Shown here: in pieces, positions 28,377 to 38,228 of the stretch
How the letters are laid out: the number at the start of each line of letters is the position of its first letter
How positions within the stretch are numbered: the first letter of the stretch is position 1
Assembly (NCBI RefSeq): GCF_012952065.1
Contig: NZ_JABCJJ010000011.1
Coordinates: 1-64,000, forward strand
DNA from: Cellulomonas fimi
GTDB lineage: Bacteria > Actinomycetota > Actinomycetes > Actinomycetales > Cellulomonadaceae
Direction: 5' to 3'
DNA: 64,000 nucleotides
The notes under the pieces: model-generated
What the model was told of the DNA's origin: nothing
The model's input: the letters and a program-made list of their open reading frames with translations, nothing else
Databases searched by the model: none
Position numbers and translations under genes: made by a program

Positions 28377-28661
28377 TCAGGGGTCCAACCGCTCATGCGC
28401 ACGTGCGCCAGCCTCAGTCGGGAGATCGTCAGCCGGGGCGCTGTCAGACCTCCCAGGAAGCGGCTCCTCCTCCCCGGCGGAGGCGGGCGTCCCTGACGCC
28501 GCCACGCTGTCGATGATCCACTGGCGAGCCCGGTCAGCATCACGACGGGACCCCTCGAGGGAACCAACGATGTCCGGGTCGGCCCACTGGGCCAGGAACG
28601 CGACACCGGCGTCACGCGCGGCTCGCTCCGCGCTCACTGCGGGAGCCTGGTGCCTCGCCAT
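28377..28661 (-). CDS. Hypothetical protein, 94 residues
   Basis: I do not recognise this protein. It is soluble and helical in the first 55 residues (AARDAGVAFLAQWADPDIVG), then Ser/Pro/Glu-rich. A GGGAGG ribosome binding site lies 9 bases before ATG 28661, and the gene starts 3 bases after the stop of the upstream membrane protein, so the two form an operon. The codon use of this pair is less GC-extreme than its neighbours. Confidence 0.55.
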   Translation of the reverse strand: MARHQAPAVSAERAARDAGVAFLAQWADPDIVGSLEGSRRDADRARQWIIDSVAASGTPASAGEEEPLPGRSDSAPADDLPTEAGARAHERLDP

Positions 28662-28664
28662 GGT

Positions 28665-29180
28665 TCATCGCCTCCCAGCCGTGACCGACGCCGACGGCGT
28701 GGGTTCCGGCTCGCTGGTCGAGACCTCTACCGTAACGCTGACGAGCAGAACCACCAGTCCCACGATCAGGGCCCATGCTGCGGCGATGAACCAGCGCCGC
28801 TTGTTCCGAAGCCGGCGCTCCCGCTCGCCGTGGAGCCTGACATTCGTCGCCAGCAGCGCTTGGGCCACGTCGCTCGGACGGCGTGCGATGTACTTCTGCG
28901 TGGCGTCCACCGGGTCGACCGTCGTGCTCGTCGCTCGCATCAGGACGACGCGCACGCCTAGCACGGCGCTGATCGACGTCGCGGTGGCCGCGAGTACGGA
29001 CGTGCGATCGCCCCGCGCCAGGAGGATCGCGGTGATGACCCCGGCGAACCCCACGAGGACCCCGCCGAGCTGGTCGATCGCCGCTTCGATCCTCTCCTGA
29101 GCGGCTCCCGCTCGGGTGACTTCCACCTCGATCAGCTCGAGCGTGCGCCGATCCGGTTCCCCGCCCGGCGTGGTGGTCAT
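28665..29180 (-). CDS. Hypothetical membrane protein, 171 residues
   Basis: I do not recognise a family. The layout is an N-terminal amphipathic helix (TLELIEVEVTRAGAAQERIE), two transmembrane helices (about 34-54 and 60-80), a basic cytoplasmic helical stretch, then a third transmembrane helix (about 135-157) and a Pro/Ser-rich tail. This recalls small two-to-three-TM stress or defence membrane proteins, but no catalytic motif is visible. ATG 29180 is chosen over 29282 because a -10-like CACAAT lies 7 bases upstream. It forms an operon with the 94-residue gene next to tRNA-Thr. Confidence 0.6.
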   Translation of the reverse strand: MTTTPGGEPDRRTLELIEVEVTRAGAAQERIEAAIDQLGGVLVGFAGVITAILLARGDRTSVLAATATSISAVLGVRVVLMRATSTTVDPVDATQKYIARRPSDVAQALLATNVRLHGERERRLRNKRRWFIAAAWALIVGLVVLLVSVTVEVSTSEPEPTPSASVTAGRR

Positions 29181-29187
29181 GCCCGGG

Positions 29188-29193
29188 ATTGTG
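29188..29193 (-). promoter_or_regulatory. Possible -10 box CACAAT, leaderless start of the membrane protein gene
   Basis: CACAAT is followed by 7 bases and ATG 29180 on the minus strand. The first base deviates from the consensus. Confidence 0.35.
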
Positions 29194-29426
29194 CCGGGTG
29201 CGGGCAGGCTCGGCACCCGGCACGCCGGCCCCACCAGCGAGAGGCAGAACTCGCGACCACGCGACCGACCGGGACGCGACAAGGGCTTCGCGTTACCCGT
29301 GCGCGGGTTCGGACGTCACGGGTCCCCGCGGCCCGTCGAGAGTCAGCCACGTCGAGCACTGCTCGGCTCTCCGGCGAGGTGACCGCCGCCCCCGCGAACG
29401 GATCAGCCAGCGAGTCCTTCGACCGG

Positions 29427-29500
29427 AGCCTCCTGTCGGATTCGAACCGACGACCCCCTGTTTACAAGACAGGTGCTCTGGCCAGCTGAGCTAAGGAGGC
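29427..29500 (-). tRNA. tRNA-Thr (anticodon TGT)
   Basis: The minus strand folds into a full cloverleaf: acceptor GCCTCCT/AGGAGGC with discriminator T, D-arm GCTC/GAGC, anticodon stem CCTGT/ACAGG with loop CTTGTAA (anticodon TGT), variable loop, and T-arm GTCGG-TTCGAAT-CCGAC. CCA is not encoded in the gene. Confidence 0.95.
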
Positions 29501-29661
29501 GAGCCGCGGACGGCGAGCCGCCCGCGGTGCGGCGCCCAGCCTACCGATCGGGGGCGGCGGGGATCGCCTCGCGGTCGAGGCCGGGGCACGGCGGTGGATC
29601 GAGCGCCTGCCGGGACCCGCCCAGGACCTGCGTCCGCGCCCGGCCCTGGGTCCAGGACCGC

Positions 29662-31335
<1,674 letters not shown>

Positions 31336-31341
31336 GAGGGC

Positions 31342-31347
31342 ACGCTA
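31342..31347 (-). promoter_or_regulatory. -10 box TAGCGT, leaderless start of the kinase
   Basis: TAGCGT is followed by 6 bases and ATG 31335 on the minus strand. Confidence 0.55.
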
Positions 31348-31440
31348 GCCCGGCCGCGCCCGGCGAGCCGTCGGCGGCGCGGGCGGAATCCGTGCCGGGA
31401 AACCCCCCGGCCCACCCTGCGAACCCGCGGCGAGTGACGA

Positions 31441-31446
31441 TAGCCT
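31441..31446 (+). promoter_or_regulatory. -10 box TAGCCT for otsA-otsB
   Basis: TAGCCT lies 24 bases before GTG 31471, leaving a short leader that carries AAGGGGAG as ribosome binding site. Confidence 0.5.
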
Positions 31447-31470
31447 CAAGAAAACGTCAAGGGGAGATGT

Positions 31471-32949
31471 GTGAGCAGCGACGGGTACGACCTGATGATG
31501 GTGGCCAACCGGCTCCCGGTGGACGTCACGATCGGGACGGACGGGAGCACGACCTGGACCCGCTCGCCCGGTGGCCTCGTCACCGCGCTCGAGCCGGTCA
31601 TGCAGCGGGCGCAGGGTGCCTGGGTCGGCTGGTCGGGCTCGCCGGACGTCGAGCACGAGCCGTTCGACAACGACGGCGTCCGGCTCGTGCCGGTCACCCT
31701 GAGCGAGTCCGAGATCGCGCTGTACTACGAGGGCTTCTCGAACGACACCCTGTGGCCGCTGTACCACGACGTCATCGCGCCCCCCACGTACCACCGCCAG
31801 TGGTGGGACGCGTACCGCAAGGTCAACCGGAGGTTCGCCGAGAAGGCGGCCGAGCACGCCGCGCGCGGCGCCACCGTCTGGGTGCACGACTACCAGCTGC
31901 AGCTGGTCCCCGCGCTGCTGCGCGAGCTGCGCCCGGACCTGCGCATCGGGTACTTCCACCACATCCCGTTCCCGCCGCTCGAGATCTTCGCGCAGCTGCC
32001 GTGGCGCGCGCAGGTGGTCCACGGCCTGCTCGGCGCCGACCTCCTCGGCTTCCAGCGCGTGAGCGACGCCGCCAACTTCGTCCGCTCGGTCCGCCGGTTC
32101 ACCGACCTCACGACCCGCGGGGACGTCATCACGGTCACGGACGACGACCAGGAGCCGCGCCAGGCCCGCGCGGCGTCGTTCCCCATCTCGATCGACTCGC
32201 GGCAGGTCGACGCCACCGCGCGCACGCCGGAGGTCGTCGCCCGCGCCCGCGAGATCCGCGCGGAGCTCGGCGACCCGAAGGTCGTGCTCCTCGGCGTCGA
32301 CCGGCTCGACTACACCAAGGGCATCCGGCACCGCATCAAGGCCTTCGGCGAGCTCCTCCAGGACGGCCGGCTCGAGGTCCCGGACGTCACGCTCATCCAG
32401 GTCGCGAGCCCGAGCCGGGAGAACGTGGGCGCCTACCAGCAGCTGCGCGAGGACGTCGAGCTGCTCGTCGGGCGGATCAACGGCGAGTACTCGCACCTCG
32501 GCAAGGCGGCGATCCAGTACCTGCACCACTCGTACGGGCCCGAGGAGATGGCCGCGCTCTACCTCGCGGCCGACGTCATGCTCGTCACCGCCCTCCGCGA
32601 CGGCATGAACCTCGTGGCCAAGGAGTACGTGGCGGCGCGCACCGACGAGCGCGGCGTCCTCGTGCTCTCGGAGTTCACGGGAGCCGCCGACGAGCTCCTC
32701 GGTGCGGTGCTGGTCAACCCGCACGACATCGACGGGATGAAGGACCGGATCGTGTCGGCGGTCGAGATGGACCCGCGCGAGCAGCGCAAGAGGATGCGCC
32801 GGCTGCGCCGCCGCGTGCTCGAGGACGACGTCGCGACCTGGTCCCGCTCGTTCCTCGAGGTTCTCGCGTCGGTGCCGTCGCACGCGGGCGCCCCACCGTC
32901 GGCGGCGAGCCGGCCGTCCGGGACCGCGGGCCCGGGGAGCGCCACGTGA
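31471..32949 (+). CDS. otsA: Trehalose-6-phosphate synthase
   Basis: The 492-residue GT20 enzyme makes trehalose 6-phosphate from UDP- or GDP-glucose and glucose 6-phosphate. Visible motifs are ANRLPVDV at the N-terminus, HDYQLQLVP (about 129-137), IGYFHHIPFP, LGVDRLDYTKGI and LRDGMNLVAKEYVA. GTG 31471 follows AAGGGGAG. The stop overlaps the GTG of otsB, so both enzymes of the OtsAB pathway are coupled. Trehalose protects against osmotic and drying stress and feeds actinobacterial glycolipids. Confidence 0.95.
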   Translation: MSSDGYDLMMVANRLPVDVTIGTDGSTTWTRSPGGLVTALEPVMQRAQGAWVGWSGSPDVEHEPFDNDGVRLVPVTLSESEIALYYEGFSNDTLWPLYHDVIAPPTYHRQWWDAYRKVNRRFAEKAAEHAARGATVWVHDYQLQLVPALLRELRPDLRIGYFHHIPFPPLEIFAQLPWRAQVVHGLLGADLLGFQRVSDAANFVRSVRRFTDLTTRGDVITVTDDDQEPRQARAASFPISIDSRQVDATARTPEVVARAREIRAELGDPKVVLLGVDRLDYTKGIRHRIKAFGELLQDGRLEVPDVTLIQVASPSRENVGAYQQLREDVELLVGRINGEYSHLGKAAIQYLHHSYGPEEMAALYLAADVMLVTALRDGMNLVAKEYVAARTDERGVLVLSEFTGAADELLGAVLVNPHDIDGMKDRIVSAVEMDPREQRKRMRRLRRRVLEDDVATWSRSFLEVLASVPSHAGAPPSAASRPSGTAGPGSAT

Positions 32950-33752
32950 GCACGCCCGACGCCGTCGCCCCGGCCCGTGACGAGCTCGAGGCGGCGCTCA
33001 CCGACCTGGCGCGCGACCGCGGGCGCCGGCCGCTCCTCGTCGGGCTCGACTTCGACGGGGTGCTCGCGCCGCTGGTCGACGACCCCGACCAGTCGCGCCC
33101 GCTGCCGGCCGGCGCCGCGGCCATGGTCCGGCTCAGCACGACGCCCGACGTGCGGCTCGCCCTCGTGTCCGGGCGGTCGATCGTCGACCTGCACCGCCGC
33201 GCCGACCCGCCGGTCGGCACCGTTCTCGTCGGCAGCCACGGCGGGGAGCGCGGCACCGTCGGCCCGCACGGGCTCGAGCGTGACCCCGTCCAGCTGTCCC
33301 CCGAGCAGTCGGACCTGCTCACGCAGGTCGGGGCGGGCCTGGCCGCCGCAGCCCGCGGGCGCGAGGGCGTCTGGGTCCAGCACAAGCCGGCCGCCGCCGT
33401 GCTGCACACCCGCATGGCCGGCGCCGACGACGCCGAGACCGCCACCGCGCAGGCCCTCGCCCTCGCGGCCGAGCTCGACGTGCACGCCCTGCACGGCAAG
33501 GACGTCGTCGAGATCTCGGTGCTCCCGGTGACCAAGGGCGACGCCCTGGTGCGGCTGCGCGACGAGGTGGGCCCCGCCGTCGTGCTCTACGCCGGCGACG
33601 ACGTCACGGACGAGCACGCGTTCGCGCGGCTCGGCCCCGAGGACCTCACGATCAAGGTCGGCGAGGGCGAAACGGCGGCCCGGCTCCGGGCGGCCGACCC
33701 CGCCGAGCTCTGCGACCTGCTCGCATCCTTCGCCGACGCGCTCGCCGTGTGA
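32946..33752 (+). CDS. otsB: Trehalose-6-phosphate phosphatase
   Basis: The 268-residue HAD-family phosphatase has the nucleophile motif LDFDGVLAP (two Asp), SGRSIVDL, the VGSHGGERG cap region and YAGDDVTDEHAF near the C-terminus. It converts trehalose 6-phosphate to trehalose. GTG 32946 overlaps the otsA stop in a GTGA. Confidence 0.93.
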   Translation: MSTPDAVAPARDELEAALTDLARDRGRRPLLVGLDFDGVLAPLVDDPDQSRPLPAGAAAMVRLSTTPDVRLALVSGRSIVDLHRRADPPVGTVLVGSHGGERGTVGPHGLERDPVQLSPEQSDLLTQVGAGLAAAARGREGVWVQHKPAAAVLHTRMAGADDAETATAQALALAAELDVHALHGKDVVEISVLPVTKGDALVRLRDEVGPAVVLYAGDDVTDEHAFARLGPEDLTIKVGEGETAARLRAADPAELCDLLASFADALAV

Positions 33753-33771
33753 CACGATGAGCGCGGATCGC

Positions 33772-33799
33772 CCGGCGCCCACGCGGACGTGGACGCCGG
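33772..33799. terminator. Hairpin after otsB
   Basis: CCGGCG-C-CCACG pairs with CGTGG-A-CGCCGG around a CGGA loop. It lies 20 bases after the otsB stop. Confidence 0.5.
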
Positions 33800-33882
33800 C
33801 GGACCGTGTCAGCGAAGACACTCTGGCACCGCTCACGACGGATCGTCCGGCACGTACCTGCCGGTGAGGGGATGTATCAATC

Positions 33883-35013
33883 ATGGCTACGGTCACGTTC
33901 GACAAGGCCACCCGGGTCTACCCGGGGACCGAGCGACCTGCGGTCGACGCGCTCGACCTCCACGTCGGTGACGGCGAGTTCCTCGTGCTCGTCGGGCCCT
34001 CGGGCTGCGGCAAGTCCACCTCGCTCCGCATGCTCGCGGGGCTCGAGGACGTCAACTCCGGGCGCATCCTGATCGGTGACCGTGACGTCACCGACGTGCA
34101 GCCCAAGGACCGCGACATCGCGATGGTGTTCCAGAACTACGCGCTCTACCCGCACATGACGGTCGCCGACAACATGGGCTTCGCGCTCAAGATCGCCGGC
34201 AAGCCCAAGGCGGAGATCCGGCAGCGCGTCGAGGAGGCCGCCAAGATCCTCGACCTCAGCGAGTACCTCGACCGCAAGCCGAAGGCGCTCTCGGGCGGTC
34301 AGCGCCAGCGCGTCGCGATGGGCCGCGCCATCGTGCGACAGCCCCAGGTGTTCCTCATGGACGAGCCCCTGTCGAACCTCGACGCCAAGCTGCGGGTCCA
34401 GACCCGCACCCAGATCGCGTCGCTCCAGCGTCGCCTGGGCGTCACCACGGTCTACGTGACGCACGACCAGACCGAGGCGCTGACGATGGGCGACCGGATC
34501 GCGGTCCTCAAGGACGGCCTGCTGCAGCAGGTCGGCACGCCGCGGGACATGTACGACACCCCCGCGAACGTGTTCGTGGCCGGCTTCATCGGCTCGCCCG
34601 CGATGAACCTCGGGACGTTCCACGTCAAGGACGGCAACGCGTCGCTCGGCGGCACCAACATCGCGATCCCGCGCGCCGCGGTGGACTCGCTCGCCGCCGA
34701 CGACAACAAGTCGATCGTGGTCGGCTTCCGCCCCGAGTCGCTCGACGTCGTGCCCCAGGGCACGCCCGACGCGATCCCGGTCGAGGTCAACATCGTCGAG
34801 GAGCTCGGCTCGGACGCCTTCGTGTACGGGTCGCTCAGCCGGGCCCTGGGGGCGGAGGCGGAGCAGATCCACTCCGGAGCCGGTGACGCGCAGGTCATCG
34901 TGCGCGTCGACCCGCGTCAGGTCCCCCTGAAGGGTGACACGATCTGGGTCCGGATCCGCCCGGGCGAGCAGCACCTGTTCCACGCCGGCTCGGGCGAGCG
35001 CATCACCGTCTGA
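33883..35013 (+). CDS. msiK: Sugar ABC transporter ATPase (MsiK/UgpC type)
   Basis: The 376-residue ATPase has Walker [10 protein letters not shown] (39-47), Q-loop [10 protein letters not shown], signature [14 protein letters not shown] (about 137-150), Walker [13 protein letters not shown] and H-loop VTHDQTEAL. The C-terminal 140 residues are the TOBE/OB-fold regulatory region of the MalK/UgpC class. No permease or binding protein is nearby, so it is probably the shared MsiK-type ATPase that energises several sugar importers. Confidence 0.88.
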   Translation: MATVTFDKATRVYPGTERPAVDALDLHVGDGEFLVLVGPSGCGKSTSLRMLAGLEDVNSGRILIGDRDVTDVQPKDRDIAMVFQNYALYPHMTVADNMGFALKIAGKPKAEIRQRVEEAAKILDLSEYLDRKPKALSGGQRQRVAMGRAIVRQPQVFLMDEPLSNLDAKLRVQTRTQIASLQRRLGVTTVYVTHDQTEALTMGDRIAVLKDGLLQQVGTPRDMYDTPANVFVAGFIGSPAMNLGTFHVKDGNASLGGTNIAIPRAAVDSLAADDNKSIVVGFRPESLDVVPQGTPDAIPVEVNIVEELGSDAFVYGSLSRALGAEAEQIHSGAGDAQVIVRVDPRQVPLKGDTIWVRIRPGEQHLFHAGSGERITV

Positions 35014-35070
35014 CGACGACGCGCGAGGGGCGGCCCGGCGAGCAACCGTCGGGCCGCCCCTCGCGTCGTC
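35014..35070. terminator. Strong hairpin after the sugar ABC ATPase gene
   Basis: CGAGGGGCGGCCCG (35024-35037) pairs perfectly with CGGGCCGCCCCTCG (35050-35063), with extra GACG/CGTC pairs outside. It starts at the stop codon and ends 20 bases before the next gene, so DUF4032 is probably transcribed separately or by read-through only. Confidence 0.75.
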
Positions 35071-35089
35071 CACGAAGGAGCACCCGCCC

Positions 35090-36328
35090 ATGGCGCACAA
35101 CCTCCAGATCACCGCGGCGTCCCCGGACCCGGCGCTGCTGGACCTCCCGTGGCACGTCCCGCTCGAGGACTGGCCCACCGACGTCCTCGCCGCGCTCCCC
35201 CGAGGCATCTCGCGCCACGTCGTGCGGTTCGTCAAGCTGTCCGGGCGGGTCATCGCGGTCAAGGAGATCGGGGAGAGCGTCGCCTACCGCGAGTACGACC
35301 TGCTCCGACAGCTCGGCCGCATCGACGTCCCGAGCGTCGAGCCGGTCGGGGTGATCACCGGTCGGCGCTCACCCGAGGGCGAGCCGCTTGAGGCCGTGCT
35401 CATCACCAAGCACCTGCAGTTCTCCCTGCCGTACCGCGCGGTGTTCAGCCAGGTCCTCCAGCCGGACACCGCGACCCGGCTCATCGACGCGCTCGCCGTG
35501 CTGCTCGTCCGCCTCCACCTCGTCGGGTTCTACTGGGGCGACGTCTCGCTGTCCAACACGCTGTTCCGGCGGGATGCGGGGGCGTTCGCGGCGTACCTGG
35601 TCGACGCCGAGACGGGGGACCTGCATCAGGCGCTCAGCGACGGCCAGCGCGCGTACGACCTCGAGGTCGCGCGCGTCAACATCATCGGTGAGCTGATGGA
35701 CCTCGTCGCGGGCGAGCTCCTCGAGGAGGACACCGACACCGTCGCGATCGGGACGATGCTCGTCGAGCGCTACGAGGACCTGTGGACGGCGCTCACCGAC
35801 GAGGAGTCGTTCACGGCCACCGAGCGCTGGCGCGTCGCGGCGCGCATCGACCGGCTCAACGACCTCGGGTTCGACGTCGGCGAGCTCGACATCACGACCG
35901 ACATCGACGGCACCACGGTGCGTATCCAGCCCAAGGTGGTCGACGCGGGGCACCACTCGCGTCGTCTCATGCGCCTGACCGGCCTCGACGTCGAGGAGAA
36001 CCAGGCGCGCCGGATGCTCAACGACCTCGACGCCTACGCGGCCGCGACGGACCGCCAGAACGAGGACGAGTCGTTCGTCGCGCACGACTGGCTCACGCAG
36101 GTGTTCGAGCCGGCCGTCCGTGCGGTGCCCCGCGAGCTGCGCGGCAAGCTCGAGCCCGCGCAGATCTTCCACGAGCTGCTCGACCACCGCTACTTCATCT
36201 CCGAGGAGCACCAGCGGGATGTCCCGCTGCCCGAGGCGGTCCAGAGCTACGTCCAGGAGGTGCTGCGGCACCGCCCCGACGAGCTGGCCGTGCTCGGCGC
36301 GAGCGGCCTGCCCGACGACGAGGCCTGA
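35090..36328 (+). CDS. DUF4032 protein with kinase-like N-terminal region
   Basis: The 412-residue protein matches DUF4032. Its first half has a degenerate kinase fold: RVIAVKEIGESVAYREYDLL (candidate Lys/Glu), then LHLVGFYWGDVSLSNTLFRR and YLVDAETGD, which mirror the catalytic-loop and metal-binding motifs of the LPS-kinase (WaaP/Kdo) group. The second half (about 220-412) is the DUF4032-specific region. The substrate is unknown. GAAGGAG precedes ATG 35090. It lies behind the strong terminator. Confidence 0.82.
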   Translation: MAHNLQITAASPDPALLDLPWHVPLEDWPTDVLAALPRGISRHVVRFVKLSGRVIAVKEIGESVAYREYDLLRQLGRIDVPSVEPVGVITGRRSPEGEPLEAVLITKHLQFSLPYRAVFSQVLQPDTATRLIDALAVLLVRLHLVGFYWGDVSLSNTLFRRDAGAFAAYLVDAETGDLHQALSDGQRAYDLEVARVNIIGELMDLVAGELLEEDTDTVAIGTMLVERYEDLWTALTDEESFTATERWRVAARIDRLNDLGFDVGELDITTDIDGTTVRIQPKVVDAGHHSRRLMRLTGLDVEENQARRMLNDLDAYAAATDRQNEDESFVAHDWLTQVFEPAVRAVPRELRGKLEPAQIFHELLDHRYFISEEHQRDVPLPEAVQSYVQEVLRHRPDELAVLGASGLPDDEA

Positions 36329-36830
36329 CCGGCCCGGTCCCCCTACCTCGCGGACGTCCGCACTCGCTGCGCTCTCCTTGCGGACGTCCGCACTCCGTGG
36401 GGCCATGGCCCCACGGAGTGCGGACGCAACGAGCTCAGCTGCGGTTCGGGAGACGGCGCCTGCGGCTCGACCGTCCGGGCCGGACGGTGAGGGAGGAGCC
36501 GCAGGTGAGCCGGGGAGCCGGCCGCGTGTGAGCCGGAGCCCCGGTGCCGGCCGCCCGACCGGGTGGTCAGCGGGTGGTCAGCGATGGCGACGCGGGGTCA
36601 GCGACAACACCGGCGCGCGGCAGACGCAGCCGCACGGAAGGCGACTGGTTGCGTGGCGGCGGGTTGCGTGGCGGCGTGCTGCGGGTGGGCGACTCGGCGC
36701 GCTCGGTGCGGGCTCACGGGACGTGACCGTAGGCGCGGGTGCCCGCGACCGTCAACGGCGCCACGCCCAGGCTCTCGCGTGCTGAGACGTGGATCGCCGA
36801 ACCGTGAGACGCCGTGCTATACCTGTCGGC
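36329..36830. other. Gene-poor stretch with palindrome and short direct repeats
   Basis: No credible coding region is seen in this 500-base gap. It holds the palindrome at 36385-36426, a second copy of GCGGACGTCCGCACTC just before it (36354-36369), and a patch of short direct repeats at about 36560-36690 such as GGTGGTCAGC and GCGTGGCGGC. The end leads into the riboswitch. Confidence 0.6.
36385..36426. terminator. 20-bp perfect palindrome, second copy of the pspA-type hairpin
   Basis: Arms 36385-36404 and 36407-36426 are perfect inverted repeats around AT. Over the shared 42 bases it differs from 13171-13212 only in the loop, which is AT here and AG there. It lies 56 bases after the DUF4032 stop. 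Confidence 0.75.
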
Positions 36831-36911
36831 AGGTCACGAGTACCAGCGCCAAGCCCCGGCTCGCTGGTCAGCAACCCCCACGTCACGGCGGGGTGCTCCG
36901 GGAGATGACCT
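36831..36911 (+). promoter_or_regulatory. SAM-IV-like riboswitch
   Basis: AGGTCA (36831-36836) and TGACCT (36906-36911) close the P1 stem. Between them are the typical SAM-I/IV core features: GAGTACCAGCG-CAAGCCCCGGC, GCTGGTCAGCAACCCC and GGCGGGGTGCTCCGGG. This layout matches the actinobacterial SAM-IV class that binds S-adenosylmethionine. It lies 140 bases before the FMN reductase gene. A small hairpin (CCGCGT/ACGCGG, 36914-36931) follows P1 and could be part of the expression platform. High SAM would be expected to switch the flavin reductase genes off. Confidence 0.8.
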
Positions 36912-37050
36912 GGCCGCGTTGAGGGACGCGGCAAGCGTGATGTACCCATCAGGTGTGCCGTCCGGCGAACCTCGACGGGGCCGAGTCGCCCGACAGGTCG
37001 ACCGTCCCGGTCCTGGTCGCACCGTCGCACCTCGACCGTAAGGACCGAGC

Positions 37051-37641
37051 ATGTCGACCCTCACCCCCGCCACCGGCGTCGTCGCCGTCGTCGGCAACCC
37101 GCGACCGGCGTCGCGCACGCGGACGGCCGCGGAGGCCGTCGCCCGGCGCGTCGCGGAGATCACCGGCCAGCCGCTGCTGAGCACGATCGACCTCGCCGAT
37201 CTCGCCGGCGAGCTCCTGGCCCCGGCCCACCCCGCCGCCGACGCCGCGCGTGACCGCGTGGCGCGTGCCGCCGTCGTCGTGGTCGCGACGCCCGTCTACA
37301 AGGCGAGCTACACCGGTCTCCTCAAGGCCTTCCTGGACCTGTACGGACCGGACGGTCTGCGCGGCACCGTCGCGGTGCCGCTCGTCGTGTCGGGCAACCC
37401 GGCGCACTCGCTCGCTGGCGAGGTGCATCTGCGGCCCGTGCTGGTCGAGCTCGGCGCCTGGGTCCCGACGCGGGCACTCGCGCTGGCGGAAGCACAGCTC
37501 GGCTCGCTCGACGACGCCGTCACCGCGTGGTCCGACGCGGCCGCACCCGTGCTCCGCTCGCTCGCCGCGGCCGCGAGGGGCACCCTGGCGACGGACGACC
37601 TCACGTCGTCCGGCGCCGCGCTCGAGGCGGCACGCTCATGA
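37051..37641 (+). CDS. NADPH-dependent FMN reductase (SsuE/MsuE-like)
   Basis: The 196-residue flavodoxin-fold protein starts VVAVVGNPRPASRTRTAAEA and has VVVATPVYKASYTGLLKAFL, the flavin-binding signature of the SsuE/MsuE group. It should reduce FMN with NAD(P)H for a flavin-dependent monooxygenase, such as one that releases sulfite from sulfonates. AAGGA precedes ATG 37051. It is behind a SAM-IV-like riboswitch, which supports a role in sulfur supply, and its stop overlaps the next gene (ATGA). No monooxygenase gene is adjacent. Confidence 0.85.
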   Translation: MSTLTPATGVVAVVGNPRPASRTRTAAEAVARRVAEITGQPLLSTIDLADLAGELLAPAHPAADAARDRVARAAVVVVATPVYKASYTGLLKAFLDLYGPDGLRGTVAVPLVVSGNPAHSLAGEVHLRPVLVELGAWVPTRALALAEAQLGSLDDAVTAWSDAAAPVLRSLAAAARGTLATDDLTSSGAALEAARS

Positions 37642-38186
37642 GCGCCGACGCGCTCCACGCGGTGGAAGGGCTGCTGGCCGTGGACGACGAACCCCAGCTG
37701 TCGGGCGACGAGTTCAAGCAGGTGTTCCGTCGCCACCCCGCGGGCGTCGCGGTCGTCACGCTCGTCGAGCCCGGTACGGCTCGGCCGGTCGGCTTCACCG
37801 CGACCTCGGTCATCTCGGTCTCGGCGCAGCCACCGATCCTCGCCTTCTCGATCGCGTCGACGTCGTCGTCGTGGCCCGCGCTCCGGGAGTCCTCGACCGT
37901 CGTCGTGAACTTCCTCGGCTCGTCCCAGGCGGAGCTGTCGGGACGGTTCGCGACGCACGGCATCGACCGGTTCGACGGGACGCCGTGGGCGCACCTGGCC
38001 ACGGGCGAACCCGTGCTGCACGGCTCCCTGACGTGGGTCCGGGGTCGCGTTCTCCAGCGGATCCCGGTCGGCGACAGCTACCTGGTCACCGTGCGCGCCC
38101 TGTCGTCCGACGTGAGCGCGGCCGGGTCACCCCTGATCTACCACGACCGCGCCTACCGCCGCCTCGGCGACCACTACGAGATCTGA
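37638..38186 (+). CDS. Flavin reductase-like domain protein
   Basis: The 182-residue protein has the split-barrel flavin reductase domain: FRRHPAGVAVVTLVEPG, GFTATSVISVSAQPPILAF and VVNFLGSSQAELSGRFA. Members supply reduced flavin to two-component monooxygenases. It overlaps the FMN reductase by 4 bases and must share its riboswitch. Having two flavin reductases of different folds in one operon is unusual. Confidence 0.87.
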   Translation: MSADALHAVEGLLAVDDEPQLSGDEFKQVFRRHPAGVAVVTLVEPGTARPVGFTATSVISVSAQPPILAFSIASTSSSWPALRESSTVVVNFLGSSQAELSGRFATHGIDRFDGTPWAHLATGEPVLHGSLTWVRGRVLQRIPVGDSYLVTVRALSSDVSAAGSPLIYHDRAYRRLGDHYEI

Positions 38187-38228
38187 GCGACGGCGAGGTC
38201 CGCCGCGCGCTGTCCCACCATCCCGCTC

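Noticed and set aside
28665-29282. A longer start at 29282 for the 171-residue membrane protein
   Set aside because: The added segment has no helix or signal character; the -10-like box spacing supports 29180.
29426-29427. A genomic island or attachment site at tRNA-Thr
   Set aside because: I found no integrase and no second copy of the tRNA 3' end in the flanking 1 kb, so an integrated element is not supported.
36560-36690. A CRISPR-like repeat patch
   Set aside because: The repeats are short, unevenly spaced and differ from one another; no spacers of regular length and no cas genes.
36544-36726. A 60-residue reading frame in the gap before the riboswitch
   Set aside because: No ribosome binding site, no fitting promoter, and an Arg/Gly-rich sequence typical of noncoding frames.
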